A DNA stretch of 64,000 nt from assembly GCF_024436175.1 (NCBI RefSeq), contig NZ_JANFQP010000001.1:496001-560000 (forward strand), in the 5' to 3' direction. The notes under the pieces were generated by a model. The model had not been told where the DNA came from. It saw only the letters and a list, made by a program, of their open reading frames with translations, and ran no database searches. The position numbers and the translations under genes are program-made. The first letter of the stretch is position 1; each line of letters starts with the position of its first letter. Of this stretch, positions 45,089 to 53,280 are shown piece after piece. The stretch comes from Kaistella montana. GTDB taxonomy: Bacteria; Bacteroidota; Bacteroidia; Flavobacteriales; Weeksellaceae.

Positions 45089-45505
45089 ATGAAAAATCCT
45101 CTTACCATCAAGATTACGATTTTGCAACCTGCATATAAAGTTTGGGATTATTTTTACAACCCTAAACATATCGTGGAATGGAATTTCCCGACCTCCAATT
45201 GGCATTGCCCAAAAGCAGAAAGTGATTTTCGCGAAGGTGGAAGGTTCAATTATCGATTAGAATATAAAGACAAAAGTTTCGGCTACGATTTTTCAGGTTA
45301 TATCGATGAAATCAAAATGTTGGAATCGGTAAAAAGCCATCTTGACGATGGTAGAAAAGTGGAAGTTCAGTTCAATAAAATTGATGAAAATACTACCGAA
45401 ATCATAGAAATTTTCGAGCCGGAACCACAGAATTCCATCGAAATGCAACGAGTAGGTTGGTACGCAATCTTGGATCGCTTTCATAAATATGTTGAAAATA
45501 ATTAA
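45089..45505 (+). CDS. SRPBCC (AHSA1-like) family protein 1
   Basis: A 138-residue START-like ligand-binding fold protein. The typical opening (ITILQPAYKVWDYFYNPKHIVEW) and the C-terminal helix (EMQRVGWYAILDRFHKYVEN) match the AHSA1/YndB branch. The ligand is unknown. It is the first of five genes of SRPBCC, DUF1801 and VOC type running to 47685 on one strand with gaps of 12-56 bp. Confidence 0.86.
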   Translation: MKNPLTIKITILQPAYKVWDYFYNPKHIVEWNFPTSNWHCPKAESDFREGGRFNYRLEYKDKSFGYDFSGYIDEIKMLESVKSHLDDGRKVEVQFNKIDENTTEIIEIFEPEPQNSIEMQRVGWYAILDRFHKYVENN

Positions 45506-45530
45506 TGAATTGCGGTAAAGTTTTTTAACA

Positions 45531-45866
45531 ATGAATCAAGTTGAAATTTATATCAAATCATTTCCAGCAGAAGTTCAGCAAAAATTGTTAGAAATAAGAA
45601 AAACAATATTGTCCGTTGCTCCCGACGCAGAAGAAAAAATCAGTTACGGAATGCCCGGATTTTATTTGAACAACAAACCTTTGGTTTATTTTGCCGGCTA
45701 CAAACATCACATCGGATTTTATGCAACTCCGAATGGGCATCAAGAATTTGCGAAAGAATTATTAGTTTACAAGCAAGGCAAAGGTTCGGTACAATTCCCT
45801 TTAAATAAGGAAATTCCTTTTGATTTGATTCGTAGAATTGTTGAATTCCGAAAAGAAAATCAGTGA
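45531..45866 (+). CDS. DUF1801 (YdhG-like) protein
   Basis: A 111-residue protein of the DUF1801 family, with YIKSFPAEVQQKLLEIRKTI, EEKISYGMPGFYLNN, and FAGYKHHIGFYA. Some relatives are described as frataxin-like iron chaperones, but the family role is poorly defined. It lies 25 bp after the first SRPBCC gene, and such genes often accompany SRPBCC and glyoxalase-like genes. Confidence 0.86.
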   Translation: MNQVEIYIKSFPAEVQQKLLEIRKTILSVAPDAEEKISYGMPGFYLNNKPLVYFAGYKHHIGFYATPNGHQEFAKELLVYKQGKGSVQFPLNKEIPFDLIRRIVEFRKENQ

Positions 45867-45922
45867 AATTCTGTTCAATTTACACTATTTTTACCCTTAG
45901 AAATTTTAATAAGTAGAAAATA

Positions 45923-46786
45923 ATGAACAACAATATTTTTCCTTGTCTTTGGTTTGACAAAACCGGGAACGAAGCAGCGCGTTTTTACACAGAAACATTT
46001 GGCGGAAAGATTACGGTAGATACTCCTGTGGTGATTAACTTCGAATTATTCGGACAGAAAATGATGATTCTAAATGCCGGTCCGCAATTTGAAAAAAATG
46101 CATCGGTTTCATTCATGGTGCTTTGCGAAACTGAAGCGGAAGTTGATCAATACTGGAAACCACTTTCAGAAGGTGGAATCGTATTAATGGAGCTTGGTGA
46201 ATATCCTTGGAGCAAAAAGTACGGCTGGGTTCGTGACCGTTACGGGGTGACGTGGCAAGTTTATTTGGGAGAAAAACAAGATGAGCAAAAAATTCTTCCT
46301 ACTTTAATGTTTATCCATGAAAACAACGGGAAAGCAATGAAAGCCATGGAACTTTACACCAAAATTTTCCCCAATTCATCCATTGGAAAAGTCCTAAAAT
46401 ATGGCGACGGAATAGGTGACAAAACCCATGAAATTCCGGAGAATGTTCAACATGCGCATTTCGAAATTGATGGTTATAATTTTCTCTGTATGGACAATTC
46501 CTATGATCATAAATTCGATTTCAATGAAGGAATTTCCATCGTTGTAATGACCGATAATCAAGAGGAAACTGATCATCTTTGGAATTCGTTGATCGCTGAT
46601 GGAGGTAGAGCAAGCATGTGCGGCTGGTTGAAAGACCAATTTGGATTAAGTTGGCAAATTGTGCCCAAAAAATTAATTGAATTAATGAATGATTCCGATC
46701 CCATCAAAGGTCAAAAAGTAATGCAAGCGATGTCGACAATGCAGAAAATCATCATCAAAGATTTGGAAAATGCATATCACAATTAA
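45923..46786 (+). CDS. double-domain VOC (PhnB-like) protein
   Basis: A 287-residue protein with two tandem VOC/glyoxalase-like domains of the 3-demethylubiquinone methyltransferase-like type: domain 1 about 1-125 (FPCLWFDKTGNEAARFYTETF ... WVRDRYGVTWQVY) and domain 2 about 132-265 (LPTLMFIHENNGKAMKAMELY ... WLKDQFGLSWQIVP). The ligand and enzymatic activity are unknown. A C-terminal helix of about 25 residues (VMQAMSTMQKIIIKDLENAY) follows. It is preceded by a 56-bp gap and followed after 12 bp by another SRPBCC gene. Confidence 0.88.
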   Translation: MNNNIFPCLWFDKTGNEAARFYTETFGGKITVDTPVVINFELFGQKMMILNAGPQFEKNASVSFMVLCETEAEVDQYWKPLSEGGIVLMELGEYPWSKKYGWVRDRYGVTWQVYLGEKQDEQKILPTLMFIHENNGKAMKAMELYTKIFPNSSIGKVLKYGDGIGDKTHEIPENVQHAHFEIDGYNFLCMDNSYDHKFDFNEGISIVVMTDNQEETDHLWNSLIADGGRASMCGWLKDQFGLSWQIVPKKLIELMNDSDPIKGQKVMQAMSTMQKIIIKDLENAYHN

Positions 46787-46798
46787 TAAAAACTTTAC

Positions 46799-47224
46799 AT
46801 GAAATTATTAGAATTTACCACGCAAATTTCGGCAACTCTGGAAAAAGTTTGGAACGTACTTTTCACCCAAGATTCTTACGGAAAATGGTCATCAGCAATG
46901 AATCCGGGAACGTATTTTGAAGGAAATTGGGAGGAAGGAAGCATCATGAAATTTCTCGATCAAAAGAACAACGGAATGTACAATTTGGTCGAAATCAACA
47001 AAGAAAATGAATTGCTCCGAATGAAACATCTCGGCTGGATTATGGATGGTGAACTCAGTCCACAAGGTTGGGAAGATTCTACCGTAACTTACATCCTCGA
47101 ACCCAATGATAACGGTACTTTACTGAAAGCGGAAGTGAACTCTTTGGATGAATTTGTTGAATTTTTTAATACCAAATATCCTCAAAATTTTGAATTGATT
47201 AAAAACCTTTCAGAATCGGAATAA
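46799..47224 (+). CDS. SRPBCC family protein 2
   Basis: A 141-residue START-fold protein. It shares its pattern with the next gene (VWNVLFTQDSYGKWSSAMNP here, IWDVLWNQDSYTQWTQFF there, and HLGWIMDG against HLGMIKDG), so the two are tandem paralogues. Ligand unknown. Confidence 0.82.
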   Translation: MKLLEFTTQISATLEKVWNVLFTQDSYGKWSSAMNPGTYFEGNWEEGSIMKFLDQKNNGMYNLVEINKENELLRMKHLGWIMDGELSPQGWEDSTVTYILEPNDNGTLLKAEVNSLDEFVEFFNTKYPQNFELIKNLSESE

Positions 47225-47244
47225 TTTATAAAAATCTAATCATC

Positions 47245-47685
47245 ATGGAAACATTAAATTTTGAAATCATCATCAATGCGCCCATTCAAAAAATATGGGA
47301 TGTACTTTGGAACCAAGATTCTTATACCCAATGGACTCAATTTTTCGGCGAAGGTTCTCATTATAAAAGTGATTGGAAAGTGAACGGAAAAACTTATTTT
47401 CTGGCAGCTTCCGGAGACGGAATGGTTTCTACCATTAAAAGTTTAAATGAACCGGAAGAAGTAGTTTTTAGTCATTTGGGAATGATAAAAGATGGCGTGG
47501 AAGATACCAAAAGCAAAGAAGTTGAAGAATGGAGTGGAAGCGAAGAATCTTATTTCTTGAGAGCAATTTCCGAGGATTCAACGCAGCTCCGGGTGATTAT
47601 TCATATTTCGAAAGAATATTCCGATCACATAAAATCGGGTTTCAACCAAGGTTTGCAATTGTTGAAAGAATTGGCTGAGAAATAA
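47245..47685 (+). CDS. SRPBCC family protein 3
   Basis: A 146-residue START-fold protein, paralogous to the preceding gene and 20 bp after it. It has a fuller AHSA1 pattern with a terminal helix (SDHIKSGFNQGLQLLKELAEK). It ends the five-gene run and is followed by a terminator. The pair probably arose by local duplication. Confidence 0.84.
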   Translation: METLNFEIIINAPIQKIWDVLWNQDSYTQWTQFFGEGSHYKSDWKVNGKTYFLAASGDGMVSTIKSLNEPEEVVFSHLGMIKDGVEDTKSKEVEEWSGSEESYFLRAISEDSTQLRVIIHISKEYSDHIKSGFNQGLQLLKELAEK

Positions 47686-47707
47686 CTAATTGAAAATAAA
47701 TCATAGC

Positions 47708-47738
47708 AAAAACGGAAATCTCATTCCGTTTTTTTTAT
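47708..47738 (+). terminator. terminator after the SRPBCC/VOC run
   Basis: AAAAACGGAA (47708-47717) pairs with TTCCGTTTTT (47724-47733), ATCTCA loop, T run. Confidence 0.85.
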
Positions 47739-47786
47739 TTAAACTACATTTGAAAAAAAATATCAAATTTTTAAAGTAAACTTCAG

Positions 47787-47805
47787 TTTCAGTCGTCAAC
47801 TGAAA
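47787..47805. promoter_or_regulatory. inverted repeat directly before the second sigma-factor gene
   Basis: TTTCAGT (47787-47793) and ACTGAAA (47799-47805) form a perfect 7-bp inverted repeat with a 5-nt spacer, ending one base before ATG 47807. It may be an operator or a translational hairpin; if the downstream ATG 47828 is used it sits in the leader. Confidence 0.4.
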
Positions 47806-47806
47806 T

Positions 47807-48382
47807 ATGGAGCTGGAAATTATACCCATGTCACAATCCGAAAAAGACAGCATTATTGCGCAAACCGTGAAAAATTACGGTAGTAAATTGTCGTCTTTTA
47901 TCCGTCCGAAAGTGAACAATGCGGAAGATGCGGAAGATATTTTGCAGGAAGTTTGGTATCAGTTCAGTAATTTGACGAATATTTCAGAAATTATGAACGT
48001 TGGCGCGTGGCTTTATCAGGTTACTCGCAACAAAATTACCGACAGTTATCGCAAGAAAAAAACTGAAAATCTTGAAGATTTCGTGTATGAAGATGAAGAC
48101 GGAGGCTTTTCTATCAAAGATATTTTATTGCTCGATGATTCCGAAAATCCTGAATTATTGGCATTTCGCGAAGAAGTTTGGAAAGAACTTTTTTCAGCTT
48201 TAGAAGAATTGCCTGAAAAGCAACGTTTGGTTTTTGTGGAAAATGCAATTGAAGGAAAAAAGCTTCATGAAATTGCTGATGAACAGAGAGAAAATATCAA
48301 AACCATTATCAGTAGAAAAAATTACGCAGTGAAATATTTAAGAGTAAGAATGTCGGAATTATACCGCGATCTTAAAGATTAA
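47807..48382 (+). CDS. ECF RNA polymerase sigma factor, second
   Basis: A 191-residue sigma-70 family protein. Region 2 is about 25-90 (NNAEDAEDILQEVWYQFSNL ... GAWLYQVTRNKITDSYRKKK); region 4 about 130-185 (LPEKQRLVFVENAIEGKKLHEIADEQ ... IISRKNYAVKYLRVRM). ATG 47828, giving MSQSEKDSII, is an equally possible start. The two genes downstream encode small membrane-associated proteins, which might sense or oppose it, but neither has a recognisable anti-sigma motif. Confidence 0.88.
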   Translation: MELEIIPMSQSEKDSIIAQTVKNYGSKLSSFIRPKVNNAEDAEDILQEVWYQFSNLTNISEIMNVGAWLYQVTRNKITDSYRKKKTENLEDFVYEDEDGGFSIKDILLLDDSENPELLAFREEVWKELFSALEELPEKQRLVFVENAIEGKKLHEIADEQRENIKTIISRKNYAVKYLRVRMSELYRDLKD

Positions 48383-48430
48383 AAGAGAAAATATCATCCT
48401 TGAAAACAACAGGAAAAAAAGAAAAAAGTT

Positions 48431-48775
48431 ATGAGTAATAAAATAAAAGGCAAAATCGCATTTTTTGTATTGGCGGGAATAGTCATGTTTTTTGCCGTTT
48501 CCGGAATTGTAATGTGGCTTTGGAACGCACTTTTGCCCGAAATTATCGGCGTGAAAAGTATCACTTACTGGCAAGCGATGGGAATCTTGGTTCTTTGTAA
48601 AATTCTTTTCGGTGGATTTGGCGGAAAAGGTGGAAAAAAATGTTTTGGAAAACAAACTTTCCAGCAAATGAAAGAAGAAAAATTCCACGGAATGACCGAT
48701 GAAGAAAAAGAAAAACTGAAGGAAATCTGGCGAAAACGCTGCGAAGGAAATTTCTTTTGGAAAAACAAACAATAA
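48431..48775 (+). CDS. small membrane protein downstream of the sigma factor
   Basis: A 114-residue protein with TM segments at about 9-33 and 45-60 (the second followed by a Gly-rich GGFGGKGGKK), then a charged C-terminal region with MTDEEKEKLKEIWRKRC. No named domain recognised. It lies 48 bp after the sigma gene and ends in a terminator, so the two form an operon; a regulatory partnership is only inferred. Confidence 0.8.
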   Translation: MSNKIKGKIAFFVLAGIVMFFAVSGIVMWLWNALLPEIIGVKSITYWQAMGILVLCKILFGGFGGKGGKKCFGKQTFQQMKEEKFHGMTDEEKEKLKEIWRKRCEGNFFWKNKQ

Positions 48776-48780
48776 TTGTG

Positions 48781-48806
48781 AAACGGACTTTTGTCCGTTT
48801 TTTTTT
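48781..48806 (+). terminator. terminator after the sigma operon
   Basis: AAACGGAC (48781-48788) pairs with GTCCGTTT (48793-48800) around TTTT, followed by T residues. Confidence 0.85.
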
Positions 48807-48909
48807 ATGTTTGATTTTCAGTGATTTATTTTAAATTATTTAAAGTAAAAACCAAGAAACTCCGTCTTCCATAAAAAGAACTTTATTTAAAAATTTAAAA
48901 AGTAAAAAA

Positions 48910-49155
48910 ATGAAAAATTCAAATTTAAAAGGAGCTATAGGAGCTCTTGCAGTAGTTGGTTTAGCTTTAGCAGCGAAGAAAATTTCCCAGAAAAGAAAAT
49001 TCATGAAAGGCATCTTCGAAGAATACGACATCCAGGAAAAAACACCTTTCGGATTTGCCGATAAAATCCGTGAAATGGATGATGAAAAATATGCTGAATT
49101 AAAAAGTAAAATGAAAGAAAATTTTGCATCAAAATGTTGCAAAAGAGCTTGCTAA
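48910..49155 (+). CDS. small membrane-associated protein, unknown
   Basis: An 81-residue protein. It starts with a Gly/Ala-rich hydrophobic segment (about 9-22, GAIGALAVVGLALAA), continues as a basic then acidic helix (MDDEKYAELKSKMKENF), and ends with a CCKRAC cluster. No family recognised. The DDEKYAELKSK text resembles the end of the preceding small protein (DEEKEKLKEIW), so a functional link is possible. It is bounded by terminators on both sides. Confidence 0.75.
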   Translation: MKNSNLKGAIGALAVVGLALAAKKISQKRKFMKGIFEEYDIQEKTPFGFADKIREMDDEKYAELKSKMKENFASKCCKRAC

Positions 49156-49200
49156 ACAAAAAAATGAAGCATAAAAGCACATTAAACTAATTGTTTTGTA

Positions 49201-49232
49201 AAACGGGAGGAACTATTTCTTTCCGTTTTTTT
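49201..49232 (+). terminator. terminator after the 81-residue protein gene
   Basis: Stem 49201-49212 with 49217-49228 (two G-T pairs) around CTAT, followed by T residues. Confidence 0.75.
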
Positions 49233-49286
49233 TGTGATTGTTTTGTTTGAGAAATAGCTTTTCAAGCCGAAATACGAAAAAAAACT

Positions 49287-49294
49287 TACTTTTG
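49287..49294 (+). promoter_or_regulatory. -7 box of the J-domain gene
   Basis: TACTTTTG, 34 bp before the ATG at 49329. Confidence 0.45.
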
Positions 49295-49328
49295 TTCCTC
49301 CAAAATATTCGAACCCGAATCTTCCAGA

Positions 49329-49979
49329 ATGAAAAACTATTATTATTTTCTCGGCCTTCCGGAGAACGCTTCAGAGGAAGAAATTAAAAAAGCGTATCGG
49401 AAATTATCACTGAAATACCATCCCGATAAAAATGAAAACGATGAGTTTTTTGCAGCTCGTTTTCGCGAAGCTCAGGAAGCGTATGAAATATTGATGGATA
49501 AAGAGAAAAGGAGGATTTATGATGGTAATTTAGGACATCAACAGCGAACAAATCGCTCGAATCTGCCTCCTTCAATCAAGACGTTTTCAGCCAATAAAAT
49601 TCATGCGGTAAAAGGAGAAGAAATCATCATTACTTGGCAAACCAATCAGGCAGATATTGTGAAGATTTTGCCTTTCGGACTCGAGAAAAGCTATGGAGAG
49701 CGAGCTTTTAAAATCACCGAATTCAAAGACGGGAAATTTCAGCTTTTGCTTCATGCAACGAATTCTTTGCTGAATAAAACGGTGGTTCGCGCCATCACCA
49801 TTACTGAGGTTTTTGAAAACGATAAGGAAAAATTTAGAAATGATGTGGAAGAATTGTTTAAGCCGCAAAAACCCACAAGATTAAATCCGAACGGTCAACC
49901 GAAGTTTTTGCGAATTTTTCTGGCCATTCTTTTTTTGGCCATTGCGATTATGCTTTTGGTGAAAACTTTTTCGGCTTAA
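49329..49979 (+). CDS. J-domain protein with C-terminal membrane anchor
   Basis: A 216-residue DnaJ-like protein. The J domain is residues 1-65 with the HPD tripeptide at 31-33 (KYHPDK) and the YEILMDKEKRRIYD end, so it should stimulate a DnaK-type ATPase. A central region (about 80-165; IKTFSANKIHAVKGEEIIITWQTNQ) looks beta-rich and I do not recognise it. The last approximately 25 residues are a hydrophobic TM (FLRIFLAILFLAIAIMLLV) near the C-terminus, so the protein is likely tail-anchored with the J domain in the cytoplasm. No G/F or zinc-finger region, so it is not DnaJ itself. Confidence 0.86.
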   Translation: MKNYYYFLGLPENASEEEIKKAYRKLSLKYHPDKNENDEFFAARFREAQEAYEILMDKEKRRIYDGNLGHQQRTNRSNLPPSIKTFSANKIHAVKGEEIIITWQTNQADIVKILPFGLEKSYGERAFKITEFKDGKFQLLLHATNSLLNKTVVRAITITEVFENDKEKFRNDVEELFKPQKPTRLNPNGQPKFLRIFLAILFLAIAIMLLVKTFSA

Positions 49980-49991
49980 ATATCCTTTAGC

Positions 49992-50144
49992 TTAAGCCAT
50001 TTTCAATCTTCCTGGGCACTTTTTGCAGCGTTTTCCTTTTTTGAATTTCTTGCAACATTTCTTTTTGTCACAATACATTTCTTCGGTTTTTCCGTAGAAA
50101 GGAGAAAGTGGTGCAATTTTAAAAGGGATGATGTTTGGATTCAT
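49992..50144 (-). CDS. Cys/Lys-rich 50-residue protein
   Basis: A complete small gene from ATG 50144 to TAA 49992. The first half is neutral (MNPNIIPFKIAPLSPFYGKT); the second is very basic with cysteines at 25, 30, 31, 40 and 43 (CDKKKCCKKF and CKKCPGR). The cysteine spacing suggests metal or nucleic-acid binding, without a family match I can name. A full -33/-7 promoter is immediately upstream and places the start of transcription next to the ATG. It lies in the gap between the J-domain gene and gcvP, on the opposite strand. Confidence 0.75.
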   Translation of the reverse strand: MNPNIIPFKIAPLSPFYGKTEEMYCDKKKCCKKFKKGKRCKKCPGRLKMA

Positions 50145-50148
50145 GTTG

Positions 50149-50178
50149 CAAATATAACTCTAATTTAGAACCTATCAA
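50149..50178 (-). promoter_or_regulatory. full flavobacterial promoter of the Cys-rich miniprotein
   Basis: On the minus strand TTG (50178-50176), 19-bp spacer, TATATTTG (50156-50149). The -7 box ends 4 bp before the ATG, so the mRNA is predicted to be leaderless or nearly so. Confidence 0.72.
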
Positions 50179-50225
50179 AATAACAAACCCGAATTTTCTG
50201 AATTTCTGATTTCAACAAACGGTCA

Positions 50226-50256
50226 TTGTGCCTTTGTATAAATTATTGTATTTTTA
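50226..50256 (+). promoter_or_regulatory. likely gcvP promoter
   Basis: TTG (50226-50228), 20-bp spacer, TATTTTTA (50249-50256), a one-base variant of TAnnTTTG. The gcvP ATG is 36 bp downstream. No glycine riboswitch fold is evident. Confidence 0.5.
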
Positions 50257-50292
50257 CGAACCTTTATTTCTAAATAAATCTAGTAAAATTAT

Positions 50293-53151
50293 ATGAACAC
50301 AACACAGTTTGTAAATCGCCACATTTCTCTTAACGAAGCCGATAAACAGGCAATGTTACAGAAAGTTGGCGTTTCGGGTATTGATGAACTTATCGCCCAA
50401 ACCATTCCTAATTCAATTCGTTTAGAAAAAGATTTAAACATTGCCGATGCACTTTCAGAGTATGAAATGTTGGCACATTCTAAGGATCTTGCTTCTAAGA
50501 ATTTATTGTTTGATAATTATATCGGTTTTGGGTACCACGATACCATTTTGCCAAGCGCAATTCAGCGAAATATTTTAGAAAATCCTTCTTGGTATACGGC
50601 TTACACGCCTTACCAAGCGGAAATTGCTCAAGGAAGATTAGAAGCTCTTTTGAATTTTCAAACCGTAGTTTGTGATTTAACGGGCTTTAAATTGGCAAAC
50701 GCATCTTTATTGGATGAAGCGACAGCAGCTGCAGAAGCAATGCACATGTTTTTTGAAAGCAGAACCAAAGACCAGAAAAAATCAGGTGCGACGAAGTTTT
50801 TCGTTTCTGATTTGGTTTTACCTCAAACTGTTGCGGTATTGAAAACCAAAGCTGAAGGTTTAGGAATTGAAATCGTTGAGGGTGATCATCAAAATCATTC
50901 TTTGGATGAAACTTATTTTGCAGTTTTACTTCAATATCCAGGCAAAAATGGAGTGGTTTTAGATTATACAGAAAATATTAAATCTTATAAAACACTTCAT
51001 CTTCAAGTAGCAGTTGCTTGTGATCCGATGGCTTTGGTAAAATTGAAATCTCCAGCAGACATGGGCGCTGATTGTGCCGTTGGAACTACCCAAAGATTCG
51101 GAATTCCGATGGGTTATGGTGGTCCTCACGCTGCTTTTTTCGCTTGTAAAGAAGATTATAAAAGAGATATTCCGGGAAGAATCATCGGGGTTTCCCAAGA
51201 TGCTTACGGAAAACGCGCATTGAGAATGGCGTTGCAAACCAGAGAGCAACATATTAAAAGAGAAAAAGCAACTTCCAATATTTGTACTGCGCAGGTTCTT
51301 TTAGCCGTGATGGCAAGTATGTATGCAGTTTATCACGGTCCGAAAGGATTGAATTTCATTGCAGATCAAATTCATTTTAAAGCCAATGCGCTTCTTAATG
51401 GTTTGAAAACTTTAGGATATGACATCGTAGAAGAACCAATCTTCGATACCGTAAAATTCCGTTTGGGAGAAGAAGATAAAAAAGCATTGAAATATTTAAT
51501 GTTGGATCGTAAAATCAACCTTAATTATTTCTCAGAAAATGTAGTAAGCATCGCTATCAACGAAGCTACAACTTTTGAAAAACTTCAATATCTTTTTGAT
51601 GCTTTAGCACAATTCAAAAAAACGCAAGGTTTTAAACTTGAAATTAAAGAAGAAGTTCAAATTCCAGCGGCTTCATTGAGAACGGATGCTATTTTAGAAG
51701 AAGAAGTTTTCAACAGATACCACACCGAAACCGAATTGATGCGTTATATCAAAAGATTGGAGCGCAAAGATCTTTCTTTAACCCATTCGATGATTTCACT
51801 TGGTTCTTGTACCATGAAACTGAATGCTGCAACCCAAATGTTGCCACTTTCTTGGGCAGAATGGGGTAACGTTCACCCTTTTGTTCCTACCGAACAAGCG
51901 GGAGGTTATCAAGCTTTAATTCAACAATTAGAAAAAGATTTAGCTGAAATTACAGGTTTTGCAGGAACTTCGCTTCAACCAAATTCTGGTGCGCAAGGTG
52001 AATATGCTGGATTAATGGTGATTCGCGAATACCACAAATCTCGCGGAGAAAGCCACAGAAACATCGTTCTAATTCCTCAATCTGCACACGGAACCAATCC
52101 TGCTTCTGCGGTGATGGCAGGAATGAAAGTAGTTGTGGTGAAAAACCTCGAAAGCGGACAAATCGATTTCGAAGATCTGAAAGCAAAAGCCGAAGAACAT
52201 AGCGCAAACCTTTCTGCTGCGATGATTACTTACCCTTCAACTTACGGATTTTTCGATGACAATATCAAAGAAATCACCAATTTAATCCACGAGCACGGCG
52301 GACAAGTTTATATGGACGGCGCGAATATGAACGCTCAAGTTGGCTTCACTTCTCCGGGAAATATTGGCGCAGATGTTTGCCACCTCAATCTTCACAAAAC
52401 CTTCGCAATTCCTCATGGTGGCGGTGGTCCAGGTGTTGGTCCGATCTGCGTGGCTGAACATTTGGTGAAGTTTTTACCAAGCAACCCGAATATTAAAATT
52501 GGTTCTAAAGAATCTATCGAAGCGATTTCTGCAGCACCTTACGGATCGAGTTTGGTTTTAAATATTTCTTACGCCTACATCAAAATGTTGGGAACTGAAG
52601 GATTGAAAAAATCTACAGAACACGCTATTTTAAATGCCAATTATTTGAAAGAAGTTTTGGCAGAACATTTCCCAATCCTTTATGCAAACGAAAAAGGAAG
52701 AGTAGCTCACGAATGTATCGTAGATTTCCGCCAGTTCAAACCACTAGGAATTGAAGTTACCGACATCGCAAAACGTTTGATGGATTACGGTTTCCATGCA
52801 CCAACAGTGAGTTTCCCGGTTGCCGGAACATTGATGATTGAACCTACTGAATCGGAAAGCAAAAGAGAATTAGATCGTTTTGCAGAAGCGCTGATTTCCA
52901 TTAAAAAAGAAATCGAAGAAATCGCTGAAGGTACAGCCGATTCTGCGAACAATGTATTGAAAAACGCTCCTCACACCGAGCAAGTGGTGATTTCCGATAC
53001 TTGGGACAAACCTTACAGCCGCGAAAAAGCTGCATATCCTTTGGAATGGGTGAGAGATCACAAATTCTTCGCCACCGTTTCCCGTGTTGACGAAGCTTTC
53101 GGTGATAGAAATTTAGTGTGTACTTGTGAGCCAATTGAAGTGTATATGTAA
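50293..53151 (+). CDS. gcvP: glycine dehydrogenase (decarboxylating), P-protein
   Basis: PLP enzyme of the glycine cleavage system. The 952-residue single chain is the fused alpha2-type P-protein. The PLP lysine is K702 in HLNLHKTFAIPHGGGGPG; the C-terminal half also carries SLGSCTMKLNAATQM and QPNSGAQGEYAGL. The N-terminal half (about 1-440) has the homologous but non-PLP repeat with FIGFGYHDTILPSAIQRN-type text. GcvT and GcvH are not in the window, so the system is dispersed. It is monocistronic, with a promoter and strong terminator. Confidence 0.97.
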   Translation: MNTTQFVNRHISLNEADKQAMLQKVGVSGIDELIAQTIPNSIRLEKDLNIADALSEYEMLAHSKDLASKNLLFDNYIGFGYHDTILPSAIQRNILENPSWYTAYTPYQAEIAQGRLEALLNFQTVVCDLTGFKLANASLLDEATAAAEAMHMFFESRTKDQKKSGATKFFVSDLVLPQTVAVLKTKAEGLGIEIVEGDHQNHSLDETYFAVLLQYPGKNGVVLDYTENIKSYKTLHLQVAVACDPMALVKLKSPADMGADCAVGTTQRFGIPMGYGGPHAAFFACKEDYKRDIPGRIIGVSQDAYGKRALRMALQTREQHIKREKATSNICTAQVLLAVMASMYAVYHGPKGLNFIADQIHFKANALLNGLKTLGYDIVEEPIFDTVKFRLGEEDKKALKYLMLDRKINLNYFSENVVSIAINEATTFEKLQYLFDALAQFKKTQGFKLEIKEEVQIPAASLRTDAILEEEVFNRYHTETELMRYIKRLERKDLSLTHSMISLGSCTMKLNAATQMLPLSWAEWGNVHPFVPTEQAGGYQALIQQLEKDLAEITGFAGTSLQPNSGAQGEYAGLMVIREYHKSRGESHRNIVLIPQSAHGTNPASAVMAGMKVVVVKNLESGQIDFEDLKAKAEEHSANLSAAMITYPSTYGFFDDNIKEITNLIHEHGGQVYMDGANMNAQVGFTSPGNIGADVCHLNLHKTFAIPHGGGGPGVGPICVAEHLVKFLPSNPNIKIGSKESIEAISAAPYGSSLVLNISYAYIKMLGTEGLKKSTEHAILNANYLKEVLAEHFPILYANEKGRVAHECIVDFRQFKPLGIEVTDIAKRLMDYGFHAPTVSFPVAGTLMIEPTESESKRELDRFAEALISIKKEIEEIAEGTADSANNVLKNAPHTEQVVISDTWDKPYSREKAAYPLEWVRDHKFFATVSRVDEAFGDRNLVCTCEPIEVYM

Positions 53152-53167
53152 ATCATAATTGATTAAT

Positions 53168-53201
53168 AAAAATCCCCTTCAGTTTTGGAGGGGATTTTTT
53201 T
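53168..53201 (+). terminator. terminator after gcvP
   Basis: AAAAATCCCCT (53168-53178) pairs with AGGGGATTTTT (53189-53199), then T residues. Confidence 0.9.
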
Positions 53202-53280
53202 ATTAAATTTTTCTTTATTGATGACCACACTAAAGGAATTCGGTAGTAGAAACACAATCTTAATTGTTGTAGACGGTTTT

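Noticed and set aside
50157-50292. Possible glycine riboswitch upstream of gcvP
   Set aside because: The leader after the predicted -7 box is about 36 bp and lacks any stable fold or aptamer-like conserved text.
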